DNA of 64,000 bases from Arthrobacter oryzae. GTDB lineage: Bacteria; Actinomycetota; Actinomycetes; Actinomycetales; Micrococcaceae. Every line of letters begins with the position of its first letter. Position 1 is the first letter of the stretch. Both the position numbers and the translations under genes were made by a program. Below the pieces are notes generated by a model. The model searched no databases. It was not told the origin of the DNA and saw only the letters and a list, made by a program, of their open reading frames with translations. Shown in pieces: positions 18,587-27,574 of this stretch. The DNA lies in NCBI RefSeq assembly GCF_003634095.1, contig NZ_RBIR01000001.1, forward strand, positions 744,001-808,000. Reading direction: 5' to 3'.

Positions 18587-18811
18587 CTACTTGTGGTGGA
18601 AGTAGGGAATGATCAGGTACAGCCCGAAGAGGATCGCGGCGGCGCACACGGCGAAGCACGTGTAGGCGAGTGGACGGGTCCAAGACGGCGCGGGGCTCCG
18701 GGTGTCCCCCGCGATGGCGGTGAGCCGGACGCCGAGGGAGTAGAGGACCACCACGGTTAGCGCGGACACGAGCGTGGTACCGGCCACGCTGAACAGTTCC
18801 AGCCATTTCAT
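18587..18811 (-). CDS. small membrane protein coupled to the phosphate transporter
   Basis: 74 residues from ATG 18811, which overlaps the stop of the pit gene in an ATGA junction. Two hydrophobic helices are visible (FSVAGTTLVSALTVVVLYSLGV and the C-terminal TCFAVCAAAILFGLYLII), ending in a short FHHK tail. I recognise no named family. The translational coupling and location suggest an accessory subunit or stabiliser of the Pit transporter, which is inference only. Confidence 0.8.
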   Translation of the reverse strand: MKWLELFSVAGTTLVSALTVVVLYSLGVRLTAIAGDTRSPAPSWTRPLAYTCFAVCAAAILFGLYLIIPYFHHK

Positions 18812-20013
18812 CGCTGGACACCCCCGTTCTTGATCGCCTTGGCGGCGGACTTCTTCTTGCGGAACTGCACGGCCTGGCCGACTTCCTCGATCTGGACGGC
18901 GTTGTGGTGGCCCACATGGGACTTCCGCGAACGGACGAACATGTACGCCACGGCGGCGGTGCCGGCCATGGCAGCGATGACCACTCCAATAACGCCGGTC
19001 TGCACGAGCAGGGCGGTCAGGGCGCCGACGATTCCGGCAGCCGGCAGCGTGAACAGCCAGCCCAGGGCAATCCGGCCGGCGGTCCCCCACCGCACCGTGG
19101 TCCCGCGGCGTCCCATACCGGATCCGATGACCGAGCCGGAGGCCACCTGCGTGGTGGACAGGGCGAAGCCGAGGTTGGACGACGCGAGGATGGCTGTGGC
19201 GGTGCTTGTCTCGGCGGAGAATCCCTGGGCGGGCTTCACTTCGGTCAGTCCCGAGCCCATGGTGCGGATGATCCGCCAGCCGCCCGCGTAGGTGCCGATT
19301 GCAATCGCGAGGGCACAGGCCGTGATAACCCACCACTGGGGGCCGGAACCGGCGGCCTGGGTGCCGGCGGAGATCAGGACGAGGGTGATGATGCCCATGG
19401 TCTTCTGGGCGTCGTTGGTGCCGTGGGCCAGTGCCACGAGGCTGGACGTGAAGACTTGTCCGGTCCGGAATCCGCCCCGCTTCTGCGTGAGCTTATCCCC
19501 GGTTTCCGGATCATGGCGGGAAGTCAGGGCGTAGGCCAGGCGGGTGCACAGGTACGCTACGCCGCCCGCGATGATCGGGGCGAACACCGCCGGAAGAATG
19601 ACCTTCTGCAGGATGGACTCGAAGTTGATCGAGTGGATGCCGATGCCGGCGATCGCGGCGCCGATGAGGCCTCCGAAGAGCGCGTGGGAGGAACTGGAGG
19701 GCAGGCCCTTAAGCCACGTGATCATGTTCCACAGGATGGCGCCCATGAGGCCGGCGAAGATGATGTCCGGGGTGATCTGGACGCCGTCCGCGCCCTCCTT
19801 GATGATGCCGCCCGAGACGGTCTTGGCGACTTCGGTGGAGAGGAACGCGCCCACAAGGTTCAGCACCGCCGCCAGGGCGACAGCCGTCTTTGGTTTGATG
19901 GCGCCGGTCGCGATGGGAGTTGCCATGGCGTTCGCAGTGTCATGAAATCCGTTGGTGAAGTCGAAGAACAGCGCCAGCGATATTACTAGCGCCACCATTA
20001 CGGTGGTTTCCAC
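18808..20013 (-). CDS. pit: low-affinity inorganic phosphate transporter, Pit family
   Basis: 401 residues. It shows the inverted-repeat architecture of Pit proteins, with paired signature motifs FDFTNGFHDTANAMATPIAT near the N-terminus and LVALAHGTNDAQKTMGI in the second half, and about ten membrane spans. Pit proteins carry metal-phosphate complexes across the cytoplasmic membrane using the proton gradient. The cytoplasmic C-terminus is Lys/Arg-rich. A 74-residue membrane protein follows with an ATGA overlap, and a hairpin cluster ends the unit. No PhoU-like or Pit-accessory (DUF47) gene is adjacent. Confidence 0.93.
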   Translation of the reverse strand: METTVMVALVISLALFFDFTNGFHDTANAMATPIATGAIKPKTAVALAAVLNLVGAFLSTEVAKTVSGGIIKEGADGVQITPDIIFAGLMGAILWNMITWLKGLPSSSSHALFGGLIGAAIAGIGIHSINFESILQKVILPAVFAPIIAGGVAYLCTRLAYALTSRHDPETGDKLTQKRGGFRTGQVFTSSLVALAHGTNDAQKTMGIITLVLISAGTQAAGSGPQWWVITACALAIAIGTYAGGWRIIRTMGSGLTEVKPAQGFSAETSTATAILASSNLGFALSTTQVASGSVIGSGMGRRGTTVRWGTAGRIALGWLFTLPAAGIVGALTALLVQTGVIGVVIAAMAGTAAVAYMFVRSRKSHVGHHNAVQIEEVGQAVQFRKKKSAAKAIKNGGVQR

Positions 20014-20252
20014 CTGTTGCCCAATCTGCAGTGTCCATGGTCAGCAGTTCCATCCCCCGATGCCGCGTAACCACAAAATAATCATCCCATGCCTATCCGG
20101 ATGAATGCTCAGTGGCCACGAACGCAGCTTGAAACCTTATCGATGGTACGTGGGAAAGACGGCAGTGCAAAACATGCCAGAAGACCCTAAATCCCGGCAC
20201 CCCCGCCGGGGACCGGCTTTCCCGGAGACGGCGCGATACTCGTCACAGCGCG

Positions 20253-20939
20253 CTAGACCGCCCGGCGCACGTCCGGGGCCGGACCGGCGTCGAGCATGGA
20301 GGCAATCTTGTCCTCCAGTGCGGCGAGCGTAGCCTCCGGCAGGACGATGAGCCCGTCGAGCTCACGGCGGGCGCGGCGGTAGGCTGTCTGGCGTTCGGCC
20401 GGCGTCGCCGCAGCGTCCGACGCGATCCTCAGGAGCTTTCGCGCGGTCTCCAGGCGCTGGCGTTCCGGGCCGCTGAATTTGCTGTCCCTGATCCGCTTCG
20501 CTTCCCGTTCGGCCACGTCGAAGGCAAGCTCGAAGCTGGTGACCGCCGCCCGGTACTCCGCGAGCCTTCCGACCGTCCTGATGTCCCCTGGTGCGGCGGG
20601 GCACAGGCCGTCGGCCTCACGCTTGGCCCGCAGGAAAGCCACGGTGAGGGGCTCCCGGACGTCGGTCATGACGGGAAAGTCGATCAGCTTCCCCACGTCC
20701 AGTTCGTAGTCCAGCCAGCGCCTGTTGACGGCATCGTGCGCCTTCATGAGCCCCAGCACCTCGGTCTGGCTGGCCTGCTCCGCCTGCGCCGCCTGGTTTT
20801 TGAGCGTGTAGAGCTCAATCCGACGGCGGTGCCGGCGCTCCGCGGCTTTGGACCAGGACCGAGCCCACCCGCCGATCAGCCCGCTCATGGGGAAAACGAG
20901 CCACCAGGAATGGCTGAGAAAGTTAAAGAACGGGTCCAC
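20253..20939 (-). CDS. hypothetical protein with N-terminal membrane segment
   Basis: 228 residues from GTG 20939. A short hydrophobic N-terminus (FLSHSWWLVFPMSGLIGGWARSW) could be a single membrane anchor. The rest is strongly charged and predicted helical, with Ala/Arg/Glu-rich coiled-coil-like character (for example FDVAEREAKRIRDSKFSGPERQRLETARKLL would be helical). No catalytic motif or named family is recognised. It is isolated, on the same strand as its neighbours, with a 239-bp gap from pit. Confidence 0.7.
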   Translation of the reverse strand: MDPFFNFLSHSWWLVFPMSGLIGGWARSWSKAAERRHRRRIELYTLKNQAAQAEQASQTEVLGLMKAHDAVNRRWLDYELDVGKLIDFPVMTDVREPLTVAFLRAKREADGLCPAAPGDIRTVGRLAEYRAAVTSFELAFDVAEREAKRIRDSKFSGPERQRLETARKLLRIASDAAATPAERQTAYRRARRELDGLIVLPEATLAALEDKIASMLDAGPAPDVRRAV

Positions 20940-20972
20940 GGCAACATCCTCCCATCCGTCGGCGGCGGCGGA

Positions 20973-20996
20973 AAGCCCCCTCGGCGGAGGGGGCTT
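20973..20996 (-). terminator. terminator after the universal stress gene
   Basis: Perfect 10-bp arms AAGCCCCCTC and GAGGGGGCTT with a 4-nt loop. On the minus strand it lies 75 bp beyond the universal stress protein stop and ends in CTTTCC. Confidence 0.75.
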
Positions 20997-21070
20997 CCCA
21001 GCCTAATGCGGCCGGTCCGTTGCGACGGTCCGTTGCGGGCCGTGCCGCGGCGACGGACTGCTTGCCGGCG

Positions 21071-21940
21071 TCAGTCCTCGTGCTTGACCTTGTGCACCCG
21101 GGTGACGATGGTGGGGCACGGCACGTTCAACAGCACGGCGTGGGCCGTGGAGCCGAGCACCGTCCGGGACAGCCCGCCGCGCCCGCGGCTGCCGATCACC
21201 AGCAGCCTGGCGTCCCCGGCGATATCAACGAGCGCCTTCGCCGGTTCGGTGTTTGTCTCGAGCCGTTGATGGACCACGAGGTCGGGGTATTTGTCGCCGA
21301 GACCGGCCACCGATTCGGCGAGCACAATCCGGTTCTCTTCGACAATGCTCTCGGCCAGCCCGCTGGAGGGCAGTTGTTTCTCGAGCCACCGGGCCGGGCT
21401 CTTGAACGCCAGGACCACGCTGAGTTCATCTCCGCCCAGGTCAGCCTCTGCGGCCGCGAAGGCAACCGCCTGTAGCGACTCCTCGGAACCGTCCACCCCA
21501 ACCACCACGCCGGTGCCCCCGGCGCCAGGTTTCGCCGGCACCACCGCTACCGGGCATTCCGACGCGGCGACAACCTGCAGCGCGCGGTCCGTCATGGGAC
21601 CGCCGTCGACCCGGCGCTTCTCATGCCCGCCAACCACGATCATGGCTGCCTCCTTGGAGACCTCCCGGAGGACGGAGCCGCCGCTGCCATGGCGCAACTG
21701 GATGTCCACCTTGACGTCCGGGGCTTGCTCGCCGGCGCTGGCTTGCGCCTTTTGCAGAAGCTCCATCCCGGATTCCTTGATGAGCTCGTGGTACTGGAAA
21801 TCCGGGGACATCCAGCGGTCATCCACCGCATGGACCGCGATGACCGGAAGCTTGTCCCGGCCCGCACGCTGAAGGGCCCAGGTCAGTGCGGCGTCGCTTC
21901 CCGCGGACCCGTTGATACCGACGACGATTGCTTTACTCAT
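21071..21940 (-). CDS. tandem-domain universal stress protein
   Basis: 289 residues from ATG 21940 (MSKAIVVGINGS), preceded by AGGG. Two UspA domains are arranged in tandem; the second starts at TGVVVGVDGSEESLQAV. The C-terminal domain has an intact ATP-binding motif (GSRGRGGLSRTVLGSTAHAV), while the first has the weaker GGHEKRRVDGG form. Such tandem proteins accumulate under hypoxia, starvation or stress in actinobacteria. Its neighbours on the same strand, an erythromycin-esterase-like protein and a beta-CASP hydrolase, recur with USPs in stress-related clusters, which is general family knowledge rather than something shown here. Confidence 0.92.
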   Translation of the reverse strand: MSKAIVVGINGSAGSDAALTWALQRAGRDKLPVIAVHAVDDRWMSPDFQYHELIKESGMELLQKAQASAGEQAPDVKVDIQLRHGSGGSVLREVSKEAAMIVVGGHEKRRVDGGPMTDRALQVVAASECPVAVVPAKPGAGGTGVVVGVDGSEESLQAVAFAAAEADLGGDELSVVLAFKSPARWLEKQLPSSGLAESIVEENRIVLAESVAGLGDKYPDLVVHQRLETNTEPAKALVDIAGDARLLVIGSRGRGGLSRTVLGSTAHAVLLNVPCPTIVTRVHKVKHED

Positions 21941-22061
21941 TCTGAACCCTGCTCTTCTGAAGTGGAGTGATGGTTGCACACCGCGTAACCCGGCAAGTCT
22001 CCTGACACTTCAGTGTGCTCCGCCTGCCAAAACCCGGCTTAGGGCCTTAAGCCCCCCACTT

Positions 22062-22079
22062 GGCGCGCTTCGCCGCGCC
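22062..22079 (-). terminator. possible terminator hairpin
   Basis: Inverted repeat GGCGCG/CGCGCC with a 6-nt loop, followed on the plus strand by further GC-rich partial repeats up to 22130. It lies just past the end of the esterase-like gene at 22134. Support is weak because the surrounding DNA is very GC-rich. Confidence 0.35.
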
Positions 22080-22133
22080 GCCGGCTCCGCCGGAACCCGC
22101 CGGCGCCCCACCCGGCGCCTCGCCCGGCAACGC

Positions 22134-23450
22134 CTAGAATCCCGTGGGCTCCGTCTCAAACTCGGGTTCCCGGGGCGGCCCCTCATGGTGGACCGGGCGC
22201 AGCGCCGCGGCATGTTCGAGCCAGATGAGCGCGTCGTAGCGCTCCCCCATTCGGGTCGGAACGTAATTACCCGCTTCCCGTTCCGGGTGGTACACGACGC
22301 CGATCGCGCGGTGCCCGAGCCATGTCGAAAGCCAGGGCCCCGACCTGTCGTCCCCGAACTCCAGCACGGACGGCACGCCCAGCGCCTGGTGCAGGAAGTC
22401 CTCGTGGCTGCCCGGACGGGCCTCCGGGACCGTGAAGACCCGCTCCGGCCGGCCCCACGCGTCCGCGGCGATCACGGTCCCCCGGTGCGCTGCGAAGCCG
22501 ACCAGCAGGACTCCTTCGTCCGCGTGGCGTTCCCGCAGCAGCTGGCCGACATTGACCAGGCCGTCCTGGGCCATGTCGGTGGCCCGCGCGTCCCCGACAT
22601 GCGTGTTGTGCTCCCAGACCAGGCCCTTCGACGCCGGGCCGAGGTGCTTGCTGACCCGGTCGATGGTGTCCGCCATGTGGTGGTCGCGGACGTTCCAGGA
22701 CTGCCGGTCCCCGCGGACCATGATGCGGTAGTAGTGCTCCGCGTTGGCGGCGACTTCGGCGTTTTGGACGGCGTCGAAGGCGTCCTCGTCGTGGGGGCCG
22801 GGGCTGAAGGCCCGGTTCCTGACCTCGGCCAGGAGGGCCACGACGTCGGCCTCGCAGGACTGCGGCACCAGCCGCGTGCTCCACGCGTACTGGTGCGGAT
22901 CCTCGTGATGCGGCAGGAAGCACTGCCAGGCCCGCATGGCCGCGGGCACGGCGTCGGGGACGTTCTCCTGCAGCCAGCCGATGATTTCCCGCAGCGAATC
23001 CCAGAGCGAGTAAACGTCCAGCCCGTAGAAGCCCACGCGCTTGTCCATGGGCCGTCCCAAGTTCCAGGTGCGCAGCCAGTCCAGGAACGCCGCGATTTCC
23101 TCGTTGGCCCACATCCAGGTCGGCCAGCGTTCGAATCCGGCCAGCATCGCGTGGACACCCTGGTCCTTTCCGTCCTTGCCGCGGACCCACCGGTTGATGC
23201 GCCAGCAGTCCGGCCAGTCGCCTTCGACCCCGATCCAGTTGTAGCCCTCCTCCGCGATCAGCCGCCGGCTGAGGGTGTCCCGCCAGGTGTAAAACTCGTG
23301 GGTTCCGTGGGACGCCTCGCCGATCGCGACAAACCGGCAGTCCGCAGCCCGCCGCACCAGGCCGTTGAGGTCGCGATCGCTTTTCAGCGGCCGGGCGAGG
23401 TCATGGATCTCCCTCAGCACGGTTGTCCGGGTGACGGCGCCGGGATTCAT
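22134..23450 (-). CDS. erythromycin esterase family protein
   Basis: 438 residues from ATG. The esterase superfamily signature is clear: RFVAIGEASHGTHEFY near residues 39-54 (conserved Glu and His), then GVEGDWPDCWRINRWVRG and the repeated catalytic-domain pattern through MWANEEIAAFLDWLRTWN. Only some family members inactivate macrolides; many chromosomal homologues have unknown substrates, so resistance should not be assumed. The start overlaps the stop of the beta-CASP hydrolase gene as ATGA, so the two proteins are likely made together and functionally linked. Confidence 0.88.
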   Translation of the reverse strand: MNPGAVTRTTVLREIHDLARPLKSDRDLNGLVRRAADCRFVAIGEASHGTHEFYTWRDTLSRRLIAEEGYNWIGVEGDWPDCWRINRWVRGKDGKDQGVHAMLAGFERWPTWMWANEEIAAFLDWLRTWNLGRPMDKRVGFYGLDVYSLWDSLREIIGWLQENVPDAVPAAMRAWQCFLPHHEDPHQYAWSTRLVPQSCEADVVALLAEVRNRAFSPGPHDEDAFDAVQNAEVAANAEHYYRIMVRGDRQSWNVRDHHMADTIDRVSKHLGPASKGLVWEHNTHVGDARATDMAQDGLVNVGQLLRERHADEGVLLVGFAAHRGTVIAADAWGRPERVFTVPEARPGSHEDFLHQALGVPSVLEFGDDRSGPWLSTWLGHRAIGVVYHPEREAGNYVPTRMGERYDALIWLEHAAALRPVHHEGPPREPEFETEPTGF

Positions 23451-24829
23451 CGCGGATCCTCGATGTCAATCGACTCCAGGTGCTCAGGGACCCGGGCGTG
23501 CCAGCCGAGTTCGTGTTTGATCCGGAGACGCAGGGCATCGGACGCGTCGGGTTCGCCGTGCGTGATGTAGGTCATGCGGGGCTCCTTCGTTGCCGCTTTC
23601 ATCCACGCGATGATGCCGTCGGAATCGGCATGCGCGGAAAGGCTTTCCATCTGGATCACTTCGGCCCGCACCTTGATGTCTTCGCCGTAGATGCGCAGCT
23701 CGCGTTCGCCGGCCGCCAGGGTGGCCCCGCGCGTGCCGCCGGCCTGGTAACCGCTGAGGATGATGGCGTTTTTCGGGTCGGGGCCGTAGGCCGCGACGTG
23801 GTGCAGGATCCGGCCGCCGGTCAGCATGCCGCTGGCCGAGATGATGATCATGGGCCCGCCGCGCAGGTTCAGTAGCTTGGACTCATCCACAGTGCGCGTG
23901 AGCTTGGCCAGCTTGTACATTCCCGTGTACTCCTCCCGTTTGAGCCGGTGTTCCTCGGGATGGCGCTGGTACATTGCCGATGCATCGATGGCCATGGGGC
24001 TGTTCAGGTACACCGGGATGTTCGGAATCGCCTGCTTTCGGAGGAGCCGTGAGAGATACAGCATGAGCGTCTCGGCACGGCCGACGGCGAAGGCGGCGAA
24101 CATGATGACCCCTCCGCGTTTCGCGACACGGTTGATAATCTCCCCCAATTGCTGCTCCGGATCCTCCGCGGAGTGTTTCCGGTTGCCGTACGTCGACTCC
24201 GTCACGAGGACGCCCGTTTCACCAAGGGGGCGTGGCGGGTACATGAAGGGGTCATCGGCGCGGCCCAGGTCCCCCGTGAAGTGCACGGAATGGGCGCCGA
24301 GCCGCACGTGGACCTGGGCGGCCCCAAGGATGTGCCCGGCCGGCATGAACGTCAATTCCAGCCCGCCCCCGAGGTCAAGGGGCTCGTCAAACCCGCGGAT
24401 CCTGAAGCTGTTGAGGGACGCCACGGCGTCGGCGGCCGTATAGAGCGGCAGCGCAGGATCGTGTGCGGCAGATCCCCGGTGCGAGGCATACCGGGCCTCC
24501 TCCTCCTGCAAGTGGCCGCTATCCGGCAGGAGGAGTTTGCACAGATCCGTGGTGCCGTCCGTGGCGTAGACGGGCCCGTCGAACCCGTCCCTGACGAGGG
24601 CGGGGACGTAGCCGGTGTGGTCCAGGTGCGCATGGGTCAACACGACGGCATCAATGGACCGGGGCGGCACCGGGAACGGCGACCGGTTGCGCTCGCGGCT
24701 GCGCTTATAGCCTTGGAAGAGGCCGCAGTCCACCAGCACGCGCCTGCCGCCGGCGTCGATCAGGTAGCGGGAGCCGGTGACGGTGTCGGTAGCGCCCAGA
24801 AATTTCAGGCTCGGATGCTGGTCTTTCAT
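23447..24829 (-). CDS. metallo-beta-lactamase fold, beta-CASP RNA-processing-type hydrolase
   Basis: 460 residues from ATG 24829, chosen for the GGGAG ribosome site; ATG 24850 is an alternative. The zinc site is visible as THAHLDHTGY (HxHxDH) near residue 65, GHILGAAQVHV and FTGDLGR, and the beta-CASP motifs as TESTYGNR, SASGMLTGGR and THGEPDASDALR. The layout matches CPSF/Ysh1-like bacterial proteins often annotated as RNA specificity factors, and a nuclease activity is inferred. The stop overlaps the following esterase gene by 4 bp. It is divergent from the acyl-CoA ligase gene. Confidence 0.9.
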   Translation of the reverse strand: MKDQHPSLKFLGATDTVTGSRYLIDAGGRRVLVDCGLFQGYKRSRERNRSPFPVPPRSIDAVVLTHAHLDHTGYVPALVRDGFDGPVYATDGTTDLCKLLLPDSGHLQEEEARYASHRGSAAHDPALPLYTAADAVASLNSFRIRGFDEPLDLGGGLELTFMPAGHILGAAQVHVRLGAHSVHFTGDLGRADDPFMYPPRPLGETGVLVTESTYGNRKHSAEDPEQQLGEIINRVAKRGGVIMFAAFAVGRAETLMLYLSRLLRKQAIPNIPVYLNSPMAIDASAMYQRHPEEHRLKREEYTGMYKLAKLTRTVDESKLLNLRGGPMIIISASGMLTGGRILHHVAAYGPDPKNAIILSGYQAGGTRGATLAAGERELRIYGEDIKVRAEVIQMESLSAHADSDGIIAWMKAATKEPRMTYITHGEPDASDALRLRIKHELGWHARVPEHLESIDIEDPR

Positions 24830-25093
24830 GGCGCTCCCGTGGACCTCCACCCAGTAGATCTGTACATTGCGCGGACCTGTGACGTGCGCAGACCTGCAGC
24901 TGGCGGTGCATGCCCCAGCTTCCGCCCGGGCCCGGTGGGTGCCAAGGGCCGAAAGTCACGTCCGGGCCGGCACCCAAGGCCCAGCGGTTCCGGGCGAAGC
25001 GCCCGGGCCGGGACCGCCCCGGTAGGATTTCCTGACGGGTCCTGCCGGGCCCGAGGCCGGAAGCCCGGCGCAGCCCAGTGGCAAGGACACACC

Positions 25094-26839
25094 ATGAGCA
25101 ACAGATCCGCGGGGCACCAGCATCCCGACCGCCCGTGGACGCGCCACTACAGCCTCGGAGTTCCCGCCGACCTCAAGCTCCCCACAGGATCCCTTGTGGA
25201 CCTCATCGACGCGTCCGTCCGGCGCTACGGGTCAAAGACAGCACTGGAGTTCTTCGGGGCGCGTACCAGCTACCGCGAGCTCGGGTCCGCCATCAGCAAG
25301 GCGGCCGCGGGTCTGAAGAAGCTTGGCGTGCGGGCCGGCGACCGGGTGGCGCTGGTTTTGCCGAACTGTCCGCAGCACATCATCGCGTTCCATGCGGTGC
25401 TGCGGCTGGGCGCCGTCGTCGTCGAACATAATCCCCTCTATACCGACCGGGAGCTCCGGCATCAGTTCGAGGACCACGGCGCCACCGTGGCCGTGGTGTG
25501 GGACAAAGTCGCGGACAAGGTCCGGCAGTTGCCGTCCGACGTCGGGCTGACGGGCATTGTCTCCGTTGAGTTGATACCCGCGATGCCCCTGCTGCAGCGG
25601 CTGGCGCTGCGGCTCCCGGTGCCCGCAGCACGCAAGGCCCGCGCCGCACTGGCCGCCGGCAAGCACCGGCCCCGGCCCGCGTCGGCGCCGGACGGCCGTC
25701 AACTGCTGCCCTGGAAGGAACTCCTTGCCGCCGGCGAGCTGAAGAAGAGGCACCCTCGTCCGGCCGCAAGTGATCTGGCCGTCATCCAATACACCAGCGG
25801 CACCACCGGCCAGCCCAAAGGCGCCATGCTCACCCATGCCAATCTGCAGGCCAACGCCGCACAGGGCCGGGCTTGGGTGCCCGGGCTCAAAGAGGGCAGG
25901 GAAACGGTCTACGCGGTGCTGCCGATGTTCCACGCCTACGGGCTGACCCTCTGCATGACGTTTGCCCTGAGCATCGGCGCGAAGCTTGTGCTGTTCCCGA
26001 AGTTCGATGTTGACCTCGTGCTGAAGGCACACCGGAAATCGCCGGCCACGTTCCTGCCGGCGGTGCCACCGATCTACGACCGCATCGCCGCCGCCGCGGC
26101 CGAACGGGGCATTGCGCTGGAGGGCATCCGGTTTTCGATTTCGGGGGCGATGAACCTGCCGACGGCGACAGTGGAGACCTGGGAGAACGCCACGGGAGGC
26201 TATCTGATCGAGGGCTACGGGCTGACGGAGACCTCGCCCATCGCCCTGGGCAACCCTTTCGGTCCCAGCCGCAAGCCCGGAACCGTGGGGGTCCCTTTTC
26301 CGCTGACCGACATCCGGGTGGTGGACCCGCGGAACGTCCTCCTGGACCGCGCTCCGGGGGAGGAAGGCGAGCTGCTGATCAGGGGGCCGCAGGTGTTTGC
26401 CGGTTATTGGAACCGGCCGCAGGAGACCGAGGAAGCCCTGCTGGAAGGGGGCTGGTTCCGCACGGGTGACATCGTCTCGGTGGACAAGGACGACTTCGTG
26501 ACCGTCCGGGACCGGATCAAGGAGCTGATCATCACGGGAGGCTTCAACGTCTCCCCCACGGAGGTGGAAGACGTCCTCAGCGAATACCCCGGCGTCCTGG
26601 AGGTGTGCGTGGTGGGCCTGCCCCGCCCGGGCGGCGGCGAAGACGTGGTGGCCGCCGTCGTCCCGGCTGCTGGTTCCGGCGCCGACGTCGACCCGCAGTC
26701 GCTGCTGGCATTCGCCCGGGAGAACCTGGCCGCCTACAAGGTTCCGCGCCGCGTCGCGGTGGTGGATCAGCTGCCGCGCTCGCTGATCGGCAAGGTCCTG
26801 CGCCGCGAGGTCCGTAACTCGCTCGCGGCCGGCCGCTAA
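25094..26839 (+). CDS. AMP-forming long-chain fatty acid-CoA ligase
   Basis: 581 residues from ATG 25094. The AMP-binding P-loop motif is YTSGTTGQPKGAM near residue 233, motif II is YLIEGYGLTETSP, and the hinge/C-terminal region reads GWFRTGDIVSVDKDDFVTVRDRIKELIITGGFNV with the catalytic late lysine in LIGKVLRRE. These are the expected ANL-superfamily elements. FadD-type enzymes activate fatty acids as acyl-CoA thioesters for degradation or lipid synthesis. Chain-length preference cannot be read. The gene stands alone between divergent and convergent neighbours. Confidence 0.93.
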   Translation: MSNRSAGHQHPDRPWTRHYSLGVPADLKLPTGSLVDLIDASVRRYGSKTALEFFGARTSYRELGSAISKAAAGLKKLGVRAGDRVALVLPNCPQHIIAFHAVLRLGAVVVEHNPLYTDRELRHQFEDHGATVAVVWDKVADKVRQLPSDVGLTGIVSVELIPAMPLLQRLALRLPVPAARKARAALAAGKHRPRPASAPDGRQLLPWKELLAAGELKKRHPRPAASDLAVIQYTSGTTGQPKGAMLTHANLQANAAQGRAWVPGLKEGRETVYAVLPMFHAYGLTLCMTFALSIGAKLVLFPKFDVDLVLKAHRKSPATFLPAVPPIYDRIAAAAAERGIALEGIRFSISGAMNLPTATVETWENATGGYLIEGYGLTETSPIALGNPFGPSRKPGTVGVPFPLTDIRVVDPRNVLLDRAPGEEGELLIRGPQVFAGYWNRPQETEEALLEGGWFRTGDIVSVDKDDFVTVRDRIKELIITGGFNVSPTEVEDVLSEYPGVLEVCVVGLPRPGGGEDVVAAVVPAAGSGADVDPQSLLAFARENLAAYKVPRRVAVVDQLPRSLIGKVLRREVRNSLAAGR

Positions 26840-26848
26840 TCCGGCGGT

Positions 26849-27361
26849 CTACTGCCGCGGGCCCACTCCGGGATTGAGTCTCGCGATGGCTGCCGACAAG
26901 ACCGTGGCGAATCCGCACCACACGGCGTAGGGTGCCAGGGACGCCCCGGCGGCGGGGTTCAACCGGTGCGTCCGCCGGACCAGGTCGGCGCTGCTTACCG
27001 TCAGCACGGCGCACTCAGCCGCCGCGAGCCACGGCTTGCGGGTACGCCAGAAAAGCCAGCTCCACGTTGCATTCAGGAGGAGGTTGGCGGCCAATGCGCC
27101 CCGGTAGGCGGTGAGATCCCGGCGCGTGGCCCCGGCACCGGAGGTCCCTGCCGCAGCTGGGCTGTCCAGGGCGGCGGCGGAGCTCACGGCAAGGTCCGCG
27201 TAGAGTGCTGTCCACACCACGGGAAAAGCTATGGCGGGCGGCTGCCATCCGGGTTTGCGGAGCTCCCGGTACCAGCGGCTGCCAGGATCGGTCGCAATCC
27301 CGCCTGCCGCCGCCGTTGCGGCGGTGGCCGCCGCAGTCCACACGAGCGTCTTCAGTTTCAT
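26849..27361 (-). CDS. tspO: TspO/MBR family membrane protein
   Basis: 170 residues from an ATG. Five hydrophobic helices are visible, with the TspO landmarks: WYRELRKPGWQPPAIAFPVVWTALY in the first loop, then LLLNATWSWLFWRTRKPWLA and the C-terminal PYAVWCGFATVLSAAIARLN. The tryptophan- and proline-rich motifs define the family. TspO binds porphyrins and other tetrapyrroles and is linked to stress and light-oxidative responses. It is convergent with the acyl-CoA ligase (9 bp apart) and divergent from the molybdopterin oxidoreductase. Confidence 0.9.
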   Translation of the reverse strand: MKLKTLVWTAAATAATAAAGGIATDPGSRWYRELRKPGWQPPAIAFPVVWTALYADLAVSSAAALDSPAAAGTSGAGATRRDLTAYRGALAANLLLNATWSWLFWRTRKPWLAAAECAVLTVSSADLVRRTHRLNPAAGASLAPYAVWCGFATVLSAAIARLNPGVGPRQ

Positions 27362-27574
27362 GGCCGGTCCTCAATTCCCCTGATTCGTGTCCGTTTCGCC
27401 GTGTCAGGGTGCAGGCGCGCGCTAATGAACCACATGCTACTGAACCGCGGCGCCGCCGTCGACGGCGGATCGCTTGCGGCACTCCGGGCAAGCTGGTAGG
27501 CCTGAAGGTAGGGTGCATAGTGGCACATAAGCGCGCCGTCCTCTCCGGACCGCGGTTGCAGAAGGGAAGTACAC

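Noticed and set aside
22134..23450. Macrolide resistance gene
   Set aside because: Family membership alone does not show macrolide hydrolysis, and the coupling to a beta-CASP hydrolase suggests another role.
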